Source: Paulinella micropora (Eukaryota > Cercozoa > Imbricatea > Euglyphida). Taken from it: a DNA stretch of 64,000 nucleotides. The translations under genes were made by a program, and so were the position numbers. Shown one piece after another: positions 52,307-62,300 of the stretch. Where the stretch lies: contig BJOX01000300.1 in NCBI GenBank assembly GCA_009731375.1, positions 525,999 through 589,998 on the forward strand, given 5' to 3'. How positions within the stretch are numbered: position 1 is the stretch's first letter; every line of letters starts with the position of its first letter. Under the pieces are notes generated by a model. That model searched no databases and was not told the origin of the DNA. It was given only the letters and a program-made list of their open reading frames with translations.

Positions 52307-53140
52307 ATACTGGCTCGTCTCTGCATGACTTGAAACTGTGATGCTGCAAGTCTTTCACGGTCCACTAGGCTTTATTTTTTCTCTTTTTGTATCTCTTGAT
52401 ATTGAATTTATTATAGTACCCAACGGAATCTATCTCTCAAACGCAGAGTTTAGGGAAGCTACCCCGCTAAGGGTAAAGAAAAGACTTTCAATAACTTTGG
52501 GTCACACAAAATGTGGTGACCTTAACAGAATGGTAATACTCATTTGGTTCTAGGCATTCCAGACTATGATTCGCGAATATTCTAGAAAGTGTCCTTGTCA
52601 GTAATAAAGGTATTAATAACTGTCCGGCCTATGAACCTGCCTATGACTAAGACTATTTAAATTAACGGTAAATTGACTAGGTGGAGTAACGGTTATTAAT
52701 AGAATATTACAACGCTCCCCCTTAGTCGCAAGTCATAGGCTATGTATAAATGAAAAATAGTGGTGAGGATCAGTTATGGGTAACCCGAAGGTCATCAACT
52801 CCCAATGACATCACATCCTCTATGTATGTATATATGTAGTCATGCAGTAACATGTATGAAGTATGTATGTGTTCAAAAATTTGCAAGCGCTTCCCGTAGA
52901 GGGTAGCAAAATCGAAAAATTTTAGATTTCCTATTCTAGGACAGAAAGAAGGATAAAAAGAATTTAAATTACTAAGTTAGGGCATGATAGCCTCGCCTCC
53001 GGCCTCGCGCGGCAGTCGGCAATTCAACCTCTGCTCTACTCGGCGGCTCTCAGTCACATCGACCCCTGCGCAAAACAAGGCTGCTGCAACAAGCAACAAA
53101 CTGCACAAAACACTCAAAGCAAACATAAGTGAGTGGACAT
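52307..53140. other. Flank of decayed copia element; possible 3' LTR remnant
   Basis: On the minus strand, AAGGGGGAGC (52714-52723) followed by GTTGTAATATTC resembles the polypurine tract/LTR junction of Ty1/copia elements, so a 3' LTR remnant may occupy about 52560-52713. No matching 5' LTR is in the window. 52307-52559 and 52724-53140 show nothing definite; a (TATG)n-like stretch is near 52820-52870. Confidence 0.35.
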
Positions 53141-56100
53141 GCAAATCCCGAAATTACTCGATCTTTACCGTAAATTTGTTAAGTAAATACTCGAATTGTT
53201 CTTTCGGTAAATATTTTGTCATTACTTCACCTATCTGCTTTCTTCGTACCTACTTTTACAAACTTAATCTCACCGTCTCTCTGTAGGTGGTGCATAAAGT
53301 GTAATTCTAAAGGTAAGTGTTTAGTTCTATTACCTGACATACCCCTCTCTGCCGCGAAGATTGTTTGAGAGTTATCCTCAAATAATTCTATCGGGCTCTT
53401 TTGGGCTATGTTTAGTTCTTGTGTGATGTGTTTCAGTGCAAGTCCCTCTTTAATGCACTCAGTTGCTGCAAATATTTCAGCATCATTGGAACTCAGGGCG
53501 ATGCGACTCTGTCGCTTTGATAACCATGCAACTGGATCGCTGCCCCGTGGGATCACGAATCCAGTGCGGGACTTCCCTGTTTTCTTACAAACTTTGTGAG
53601 CCGCGTCGGGCCACATGGAAAGTTTTGGATAGCTTTGTCCTTCCTGCTCTGACTTAGACTCATGGTAAGCTAAACCTCGATAAGAGTTAACCAAATAACG
53701 AAAGATTCTGCCTAACATCGCATAAGTTATTCCCTTATCGATAGTTTGCATAACACTTGCCGAATTTAGTGCCTGTTCTATATCGGGTCTTGTCATCTTC
53801 GCGAGAAATAGCAAACGACCAACTAAACTAGGAATTGAAAATTTTCGCAAGCTGGCTTATTCCGACAGTTCCGTGAAATGTTCTTGCGCTGGTGTACTGA
53901 CGGGTTTAGCAGAATCGTAACCTACTTCTTTTAGTATCTGCTGCTGATATTTTCGCTGATGCAAAATTATTTTCCCGTTCGATTGCTCTATCTCTATTCC
54001 TTTGAATTCACGGGCTATACCGAGTCTTTTGAGCGGGAAATGTTTTTCTAATGCGGACGCAAAACGCTCATATGCTTGCTTGTGTGGTGCTGTAAACAAC
54101 AAGTCATCTACATGAAATATTTCTAATATCGCTTCTCTTAAAGCTTTATCATTTTCTACAAACATACATAAGTCTGAATCTAGCAGTCTAAAACCTAGCT
54201 CCTCTAACTTGGGTGCTAATATCTCATACCATCTTCTTCCTGCCTGAGGTGCGCCATATATTGCACCATCTATACGCCATATCATCCCCTCATGCCCTTC
54301 TCCGTCTACGCTCTCTGGCGCATATGCATAAACAGGGTCATTCATACGAGCATTCAGGTATGCATTTTTAAAATCTATGCCGTATAGTTTGCGTTTGTGC
54401 CAGGCAGATAATTTGGCGAGAAATAAAAGTGAATGGTGCGCGGCGCAAGGAACAAAGAGCTGATCTGGGTTATAGCTAACACCGGGTTCTAACATATCTC
54501 CCCGTAAAGCTAAACGAGACTTTATAAACTTTTCCCCGTTCTCATCTAACTTTACTTTGTGAACCCATGTCAATCTAACTATCTTACTAACTCCTGCCTT
54601 GCTTGCCTCCTTATGAGGTACCCATGTGTATGTGTTAAAGGATTGAAGAGCTTTTAGCTCTGCTTTCATACCCTCTAGAACATCGTTAGCTGTCAAACCT
54701 GCCTGTATGACATCTTTGGGTACTCTGACGTCTACATACAAATAAAAATCACGAATCTCATCTGCCACCATACGGTCATCGCATAAAAACATATTAGCGG
54801 GACTTTGCAACGGGTATTTGGGATCTTTCACGGAGTATTTGTGGATTTCCGAATTCAACATCCGTTCTTCTTCTTCAAACTTAACTATGTGGGTGGGCTG
54901 AGGTCTGTCTCTTACTACGAGTCTATCTCTGGGGTCACACACTCTGCTGACTACCCCTACCCGTATTGTGCTCTCCCATCCCACACCGTACTTTTTCTTC
55001 GCCCATCCATCTCCCCATGCACGCGCTGGCACTCTTACTACCTTACCTATCAGCTCTTGAGCCTCTCTCTTTTCTCTCTTGGGCTCATTGCTGGTAAATC
55101 TCTCTACTGCCTTGCGCTGCCTTTTACCGGGGATTATGTTACTCTCCGTTACTCTCTGACTCTGCTCCCACGTTAATCCCTTAGATGGTGGTGATTTTTC
55201 TTCGTATGCTCTTTTTTCATGTATTTTTAGTGGATCTGTTGGATCTTGTTCATTTTCATGCTCTTGTGGTTTGATTTTGTGCTCTGCGGGTGATTGTTGT
55301 GGATAATGTGGCTCTGGACTTGTGTGTAGGCGTGTATGTTTGTGATCCAGTGTATTCTTCTCCACATGCTCATTCTCATATGCGTGTTCATTATCATTCG
55401 CATCGATATCAACATTCTCTATCTCCCCCTCAGTTTCATCAAACTGTGTTGTTGGGTGGTCGTTGTTGACGGTGTGCGGTGGTGACTGGGGTGGCAATGC
55501 TTGTGGAGATGTGTGTGGTTGCTCGCTCTCATTCTCATTCTCCCCCTCAGAGTCATCATTATCCCATGACACCAGTTTAGGATGAGCTTGTTTACCGATT
55601 TGGTGAATATTAAATCTTACATCTCTCACTCCGGAAATCATCTTCTTACCATCCCATACGCGGTATTGTTCCCGAAATAGATCATATCCTACTAGCATCA
55701 CCTTTTTCCCTCTGTATTCTCCCTTCCGTACTTTAGTCTTAGGTACATGTAACACACCCATGCATCCTATTGGTTTTAAGTGAAAGAGTGCTGGTTTTCT
55801 ACCTAACAGCTGTTCATAAGGCGAGATTCCTTTGCGTTCCCCGTGAATTGCCGGTAGTATGTTGTGAATGGTTGTGGCTGCGTGTTCTAATTCTGCCCAG
55901 AATTGCGGCGGTAATTTAGCGTGATATCTCATTGCTCGTGCACGCCCCGCCGTAATATCATTCACTTTTTCCGCAATAGGATTCCCGTCTTTATCGTTTG
56001 TCACGGAAGTTTTCCAAATAAAGCGAATATTTTTCCACCACTTAATGACTTCCTCCGGAATATCAATTCTTGATCTGCGCGAATTTCTTTTACTTTGTTT

Positions 56101-56700
56101 CCTGTCTGTCTCTCATAAAAGGCTACAGGTTGTTTTAAACCATCTACAAACTCATTCTTATGGGCTAAATAAAAGTCAAGAATGAATAGTGAGTAGTCGT
56201 CGGTGACTGAAAGTTTATACCGTTTTACCACCTATTGATCTAGTTGCCCACGGTCCTGATGTGTCTATATGTAGGATTATACCTGGCTTTTGGGCTCTTT
56301 CTATCGCATTAACTGTAAAACGTGGCAAACGTTTAGACTTTCCTATCATGCAAGATTCGCAAAATCTCACATCACTCTCGTCACCAACTAACTTAATGTT
56401 CAGAATTTTTGCCAATAGGCGCATCTTTGTTAACCCATAATGCCCACAGGCATAATGAAAAAGCTTGATTCCTATCTTTCTAGGTTTGTCTGACTTTCTG
56501 GGGTAAGCTTCGTATAATACTATATCTACGTGTAATTCTTTCTCTCTCTTATTTACTTCATGCTTACTTATCTCCTTTTTGTTGTCATTTGTGGGGCCTC
56601 CCTCCCCTTCTACCCCCTTGTCGCAAAAGGATCATATCTTTCGTTGACTTTCAATGGTTCATCATATTCGTCATCCCATCTATATATCATACTTTTCCTC
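53141..56700 (-). mobile_element. Ty1/copia retrotransposon, 5' truncated and inactive
   Basis: Integrase lies upstream of RT-RNase H, the copia order, on the minus strand. Gag and the 5' LTR are missing; the element ends abruptly at about 56700 against G copy C. At least three frame disruptions and one in-frame stop are present. The C-terminal tail KYLPKEQFEYLLNKF, typical of copia ends, is found out of frame at about 53141-53210. Confidence 0.85.
53227..56640 (-). pseudogene. Copia Pol: integrase, RT, RNase H (broken)
   Basis: Integrase zinc region HYACGHYGLTK...FCESCMIGKSKR (about 56470-56330), then ILHIDTSGPW (56424-56215), VTDDYSLFI and IRADQ (56231-56001) and the catalytic Glu region AEKVNDITAGRARAM in the main frame 56004-53857. 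RT: RLTWVHKVKLDENG, KLYGIDFKNAYLNA, GAIYGAPQAGRRWYE and FHVDDLL (HVDD where YVDD is usual). An in-frame TAA (53857-53859) separates RNase H (53850-53227): WPDAAHKV, SSNDAEIFAATEC, EDNSQTIF, NRTKHLPLELHFMH. A final frameshift displaces the tail. Confidence 0.88.
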
Positions 56701-56705
56701 AGTAG

Positions 56706-57175
56706 GACAAGACAGCCTTGGAGAATACAAACCCTAACCGCCCTTTTCGACAAAAGCGTAAAGCCGACGTATGGCTATGGCCCAGACCGCTCCTCCACAT
56801 AAGTCGACTCGCCCAGACAAGCGTTTGAAGACGACCCACCCGGATAAGAAGGAACACCCGAACAAGAAGAAGCCGGCACCGCGACAGCATCTCACGGGAG
56901 CCAATGCTGTGGTGATCCCTTCGAAGACGTCTATGTCTACGACCAAGACTGACCCACCGAGCAGGCCGTCAAACCAGACCAAACATAAACCGTTTACGGG
57001 CACACCCTGCGCCTACTGCAAAGAGCATAGCAGCTTTTTGAAGAAGGATCAACTACCTGACATTCGTTCGAGGAATGTAAACTTCGTCAGCAGCGTTGCC
57101 AAGACGAAAAGAAGCACTGTGACTGGAAGCCACCAGCGGCCGCTGCTCGCAATACTCCGCGCGCTTTCCATATGA
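56706..57175 (+). CDS. G copy C gag C-terminal fragment with zinc knuckle
   Basis: Basic Lys/Pro-rich tail (DKKEHPNKKKPAPRQ) followed by TPCAYCKEHSSFLKKDQ, the C-x2-C start of the family knuckle; the H-x4-C end is displaced by an indel. It corresponds to about the last 110 residues of the copy B gag. Nucleic-acid binding is inferred. Confidence 0.6.
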
Positions 57176-58463
57176 CTACCCGGTCCCGCTCGACCTCTCC
57201 GCTGGTGCCAACGCCTCCACCCCTACGGATCGCGACCATCCGGACAATGGTTACTGGATGTGTTTGGGTCGCGAAACACCCTCTCAACCGCCCGCCCATC
57301 GGTAAGACTACATGCACCTTGGATTCCGCCTGCAACTGCAAAGGCGTGGCCCGCCTTTCATGGGTTATGCAGCACGGGTTCACCATTCGGAAGTTGCCCC
57401 CTGTAGAAGCACGCTCGTCCGTCGGCATCGACGCAATGCTCACCGATGGCATCGAACTCTTTGTCTCNNNNNNNNNNACGTCTCCGCTCCATGCGATTAC
57501 TATCTACGTGTCAACCCACCTGCCCGGTCGCGTAGACCTGCTCTTCGCCAACGAGGTGGCTGCACAGATCAACNNNNNNNNNNTGATCGCGTAGATCTCC
57601 TCTTCGCCAACGAAGTGGCCGCACAGATCAACTTGTCCATCGACGAGGCCCAGAGGATCAAGCCAACAGACTACATTCCTCTCAAGCCTAAGGCAAGACA
57701 AATTGTTTATGAGACAGAGTTTCACCTTTTCGACACGCCGCTTCAAGTGGGCGATCGTCAACTAGCCACCGTCAGCTGCGACTTTCGTCCGGAGACTTTG
57801 GCCCAAGCAACTTCATACCCGGCTTCCAAGATCAAACAAATCTTCGGCAATCGTGCCAGTACGCAACCGGCAGGTTCTTATGACCTTCTCGCAACGTCCC
57901 AAGCCCACCTCTACGGCCGCACGGTCAATCTCTTCATGTCCGACAGGAAAAGACAAGGGGATAAAGGCGAGAAGAAACCACCGGAAACTGATGAAGAAAA
58001 CGAAGAGCCGGAGGAGGTCGAGGAAGAGGATTCTGTCGATAAAAACGACTCTACCTACGTTCCCACCGACGAAGACGAAGACGAAGTCCATTATCATGAC
58101 AACCCTTCAGTCAAAAAGCCAAACTCCGCCGTTTCTAAAAGAACCCGTCATCAGGATCACAAGCGCACCCTTGTGAAGAGACATAAAACACAGACGTCCC
58201 CGGACACGTCCGCTACTACTTCACCGGTACTCTCCCACTCAAGTCCCGATTTTGATGTGATTACCCAACAAGACAAGGTCAATGATCAACTCGCGTGGTC
58301 GGCCCTCCGAGACTCTCGACGGGCATCTATCTCGAGAAGTAGTCCTGCGGCACGACCCCTGGTTTTTGAATTATCACAGGCAATCTCGCCATCGGCATCA
58401 TCATCGTCATCGCCGCTGGTGACTCCGATTTCGCCATCACAAGCAGCATCGTCATCATCTTAG
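57172..58463 (+). CDS. G copy C retropepsin-like domain and acidic linker (gapped)
   Basis: CTLDSACNCKGVARLSW (catalytic Asp region, DSA for DSG), KLPPVEARSSVGIDAMLTDG (flap region), then HAITIYVSTHLPGRVDLLFA and NEVAAQINLSID, which fit the 'VDILLG..fl' second half of retropepsins. About 150 residues later comes an acidic stretch (ETDEENEEPEEVEEEDS) and a basic Ser/Thr-rich part. The sequence around the second gap is duplicated (RVDLLFANEVAAQIN occurs twice), probably an assembly overlap. Processing of the gag polyprotein is inferred. Confidence 0.55.
57523..57634. repeat. Duplicated 45-bp segment on both sides of a 10-N gap
   Basis: CGCGTAGACCTGCTCTTCGC...CAGATCAAC before the gap recurs after it as CGCGTAGATCTCCTCTTCGC...CAGATCAAC. 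Coding would be duplicated; most likely unmerged contig ends or two haplotypes. Confidence 0.75.
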
Positions 58464-58490
58464 GCGTCATCATCGTCATCGCCATCGACA

Positions 58491-59084
58491 TTGCCAGCAG
58501 TTCCGGCGCCCCCACAGGCTGTACTACCGTCTGCAGCGGCCTTTGGTCCATCGGCATCGGCCCCTGCACAACTTTTGCCGCAACAGCTTCAGGATGCTTT
58601 GGCAGATCCTCCGCCGTCCCCGGTTTTACCTGTACCTCTGATGTCTAGTCGTTCACGCACGACACGGAGTAATTCAGGTAAACAGGAACGATCCCCGTAC
58701 ACTCCAGCTTCCCCGTCATCTTCGCCATCCCAGATCGGGACGCCACCCCGCTCTACACAACGAGCTACCCGTCGGATCCAAGGACTCAGCAAAGAAGCTG
58801 AACAGGCACTACAGAGCGCGTCTGGTAGTTCATCGTCCTCGTCCAGCAGCTCATCATCCTTGTCTGGAAGCTCGCCCGTATCATCCCCGCCCCCTACGTT
58901 TCAGTCACCGGTGGCAAGACCTCCGGCGGCTACGTATTCGCTTAGCCCGCTTGGCAATTTCATCACCAGGGCCCCAACACGGAAAGATCGTCAAGATACT
59001 GAACAACCGCGTACTCTGTCAAGCAGAAACCCTTCGACCCAGTACCACCGACTTCATTATCCCCCAGACCTGAACGATTCGTAA
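58491..59084 (+). CDS. G copy C Ser/Pro-rich segment
   Basis: Low-complexity region (PAVPAPPQAVLPSAAAFGPS, long serine run near residue 115) continuing the polyprotein after a frame change. Conserved short blocks relative to copy B (GLSKEAEQALQSAS versus GLSRASRRTLRHSV; SLSPLGN) show homology. Probably a flexible spacer. Confidence 0.5.
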   Translation: MPAVPAPPQAVLPSAAAFGPSASAPAQLLPQQLQDALADPPPSPVLPVPLMSSRSRTTRSNSGKQERSPYTPASPSSSPSQIGTPPRSTQRATRRIQGLSKEAEQALQSASGSSSSSSSSSSSLSGSSPVSSPPPTFQSPVARPPAATYSLSPLGNFITRAPTRKDRQDTEQPRTLSSRNPSTQYHRLHYPPDLNDS

Positions 59085-59152
59085 AAGTCGCATCGTGGCC
59101 ACCTGCGCATTGCAATTGTTTCACCGGCTTCACTAAAAGCCCAGGTGAGCGA

Positions 59153-61200
59153 ATGTATGCGGAAGCTGAACTGTACGGATCTCCAGGCACGGACGCAAAA
59201 CTATATATATCCCGAGATATATATGCCACCTATTTCCCGACATTGGCAATGGCAATGTTCCCAGGCACCCACCCCAGATGTAGACACTTGGGTTTACTGG
59301 ATGGCCAAGCATCTCACCATGTGCCAAGATCCCTGGCCTGACAACACCCTAGCGCAAAACGTCATCCCACGCGTGGAACGCCATATGACTCAATCGGAGG
59401 CAACCGGGGATAACGCCTACATCATCGCGGCCGTTGGCGACCCTCCCACGTTCACATCAGCCGAGATTGGGCTTCATGCATCAGTGGATTACATTACACA
59501 CGCCCCACACCTTACCTGGACCTTCGTCCCAGGTGCTGCTACCTCCGTCACTGGCCAACCGCGCACGCGCGAAAACAAGATTTACTTGCACGTGGAGCCA
59601 CGACACTGGTACGGAACAACCCGTTGGTCCTTTCCACACCTTCTTGAGTTTGACCAAGCCCTTGCCGACTTTAATCGGTTTCGTCCCACTCTACTGATGC
59701 AGTACTATTGGCCCCCACGCAACTCGGCGCATGAGATGGATCCCCTCACCTTTGAGGACTACACACATGGCCTCGCCATCGTTGCAAAGGAAGTCATACC
59801 GGTCGGTGTCATCAATACCGAATCGATGTGCTTGTTTCGTGCTGGTGGTTTACTAGCGCCAAAGATGACCTGTCGCGGGACAGGCCCACTTTCGGAATAC
59901 GCGTTGCGAGAGATCCTCAACATCGAAGAAGGTGCTACTATGTTGTCACGGCTTCGCCAGCACACTGTCACAGCTGTCATTTTCCACTTCTGCCCTCAGA
60001 ATGGAAGGAACACTGCACAACTCGTCGCCTCCTCCCTAGTTGGCCCATATCGAGCCCACCGGCGACATTGGATACTTCCGACAAGGAATGGCTTACTTTC
60101 CCGTTGGACGCCCATGGGGATATAGATCTTCATACTGCGGCTTGCTTGTAGGTGCCAACCCCAACAGCTCCCCTCTGGCAGCCATCCTCGAATGTCAACT
60201 TTTATTTCCATGGTGCAGCATGGAGGACCCCACTCCTCAGCCCATGTCCTTCACCCCACAAGTGGATGGAGGAGGAACATACATACGTCGCGTTTTCCGA
60301 CTTCCGACACGCGAACGCTGTTTCGCCCTACAACACTACTTTTACCGCCTTCCGTGTAAGGACCCGATTTGGTTCAAGATCCTTCCTATGGACCATTACT
60401 ACGACGAAGGCAGGGCAGGGTCGGAACAACGCATGGTCCGAGAACGATCCTACGAATGTATCGTGGACCTACCGCGCAGCTTTTTCGACTATTGTAGCAT
60501 CACTGCCTACTACACAGACGAAAAGGATGCACCATTTTTGCTACAGTTCTTTATGGGTGGCAACTATATGGGACAGGCAAGCACCATCGTAAGGGAAGTG
60601 GGAACCTCCGAACTAAACGACTCCGAACTTCGCGAGTATGTAAACAAGGCTCCCAACTGGAATGCAGCATCCCGCACCAGAGACGTCATCGACTCCTTTG
60701 CATGCACATTCCAGTGGGTACGTTTCGATCATGTTCCGTGGCACCTTGCACAGTACTTCTTCATGGTCGTTGGCAGTGAAACCGGACGTCGGTTCAGCCA
60801 GGAGATCCACGTGGTCCAACACCCCTGCGATACTGTCCCCTGCTCAACTGACGTAATCAATCCGTATTCTCGCGATAAACGCCTCCGTGGCTACCCCTAC
60901 GGAGTCCCGGTTATTCGCAGATACCAGACAACAAACGAACATCGACACTTTCATGAGTGGACGACGAATGCGATTCGGAACCACTCTTTCACCGCTCACT
61001 CCGGAGACGACCATACCCAGTTCGGACGTTGGACCAATCTCAAGACAGAGCGCATGGGAACGGTCCTCAGCATGTTCTACACGGAGTTAAAGATGAGTGC
61101 CCAGGATCTTGAGTATGAAGTTCTGTTGACCAACGTACCAGGAGGAAACTGTACGACACTTTCCCCGGAAGAACCAGAGACAAATATCTTGTCGGTTACC
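59153..61200 (+). CDS. G copy C large unknown conserved domain (about 690 aa, two frame changes)
   Basis: The frame begins at 59153 (DAKLYISRDIYATYFPTLAM), shifts near 59290 to the frame ending 60125, and shifts again near 60060 to 60040-61470. The sequence is globular and Trp/Tyr/Cys-rich: HLTMCQDPWPDN, MDPLTFEDYTHGLAIVAKEV, GRPWGYRSSYCGLLVGANP, MDHYYDEGRAGSEQ, RSYECIVDLPRSFFDYCS, CSTDVINPYSRDKRLRGYPY. No transmembrane segment and no polymerase, integrase or protease motif is evident. Conserved with copy B across the whole length. Function unknown; I could not match it to any family. Confidence 0.6.
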
Positions 61201-61403
61201 CCCACAGAGACCTCATCCACCCAGGTTTTGATGTCCAGCCACACCTGCCACGCGAACTGCTACGCAGCTCGTGGTCAGGCCCAACCCAAACCGATGACTC
61301 TCCGGCGAAATCCGACAGCAATTCTGGTTCTTCATCTAGTTCCAGTTTCGCACCCAGCTCCTCATCGAGCTCGTCATCTAGCTCGACCTCATCTTCATCG
61401 ACG

Positions 61404-62039
61404 ATGGTTTCAGCTCCGCCACCACAGGCCCCAGCTTCGCCACCATCGGCCCCAGCTCAGCCACCGCTGACCCAAAATCAGCCTCCAGTGGTTTCAGCCC
61501 AGCTACCACCGGCCCCGGCTCCTTTACCAGCGGCCACTGGCTCCGACCCACCGGCCGCACCGTTGCCACAAACAACTCGTGCGCACCCTACTCAACTACA
61601 GCCCTCATCTGGTTGCAAGCCGAGTGAAATCAAGAAGCACAAAGACGACGACGATTCGAAAGGAGGTGGACAAGGCCCCTCATCATCATCATCGAGCAGT
61701 TCATCGTCTGGCAGCTCGTCATCGAAGCCGAACACGACTTCGACAGCTGCAGCCTCTCCTCCTCACTCGATGACACGACGGTCACAACAACCTCCGAACA
61801 AGGACGAGGAAATCGAACCACATGGAATCCGATCCGACCCCTTTTCGATTTTTCCAGGCATTTTCCGCCTTCGTGATGTAAATCCGACCCTTCGTACAGA
61901 TATCCGTTTTGCCCTTCTCAAAAGGATCAACCTTTGGCACCACCAAGGTTTCATCACCTCGGCAACAGCAACGCCGCCACGGCAACGATCCATGGTAACG
62001 CTTACCCTAAAGCCAAAATCGGAATCTGGAAGAAGGTGA
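61404..62039 (+). CDS. G copy C C-terminal Pro/Ser-rich region
   Basis: The Pro/Ala-rich start (APPPQAPASPPSAPAQPP) and Asp/Ser runs lead into a short, more structured end (IFRLRDVNPTLRTDIRFALL, RINLWHHQGFITSA). It overlaps the preceding frame, so a frame change at about 61404-61470 is likely. No counterpart was found in copy B, which ends at about 39117. Confidence 0.45.
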   Translation: MVSAPPPQAPASPPSAPAQPPLTQNQPPVVSAQLPPAPAPLPAATGSDPPAAPLPQTTRAHPTQLQPSSGCKPSEIKKHKDDDDSKGGGQGPSSSSSSSSSSGSSSSKPNTTSTAAASPPHSMTRRSQQPPNKDEEIEPHGIRSDPFSIFPGIFRLRDVNPTLRTDIRFALLKRINLWHHQGFITSATATPPRQRSMVTLTLKPKSESGRR

Positions 62040-62300
62040 GCCTTTTACTAAACGAAGGTCAGCGAACAGGCAATGATATCCCACAGCCACAACTTGATTT
62101 CGAAAACGGCGCCCGTGAGCACAACTTTCCAGACGGAGTCAGGCGGCGCGCGCAAAAAAAAAAGGTTAACCGATGGGGGTGGGGAAATGGTTGCGCTACT
62201 TTTTTTCTTTGTTTGTTTGTCCTTTTTTGTAATTACACGGTGTCCGCTCGCACGCCCTCGTTCGATGGCACCGGACTTTCGGGCGCTACCAGCGGCGCGT
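62040..62300. other. No gene seen
   Basis: Short stretch with an A run at 62152-62163 and a T-rich part at about 62199-62230 between the G element and the convergent GC-rich gene. Confidence 0.5.

Larger units (their letters stand above)
56706..62039 (+). mobile_element. Element G copy C: gag end, retropepsin, linkers and large unknown domain
   Basis: Starts mid-gag (NPNRPFRQKRKAD corresponds to NPNRPPRQKRKAD of copy B), so the left end is truncated at the copia junction. From there the order matches copy B throughout. It is less damaged than copy B and carries the complete retropepsin-like region, but has frame changes near 57175, 58465, 59290, 60060 and 61440 and two 10-N gaps (57468-57477 and 57574-57583). 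No RT or integrase. Confidence 0.65.
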
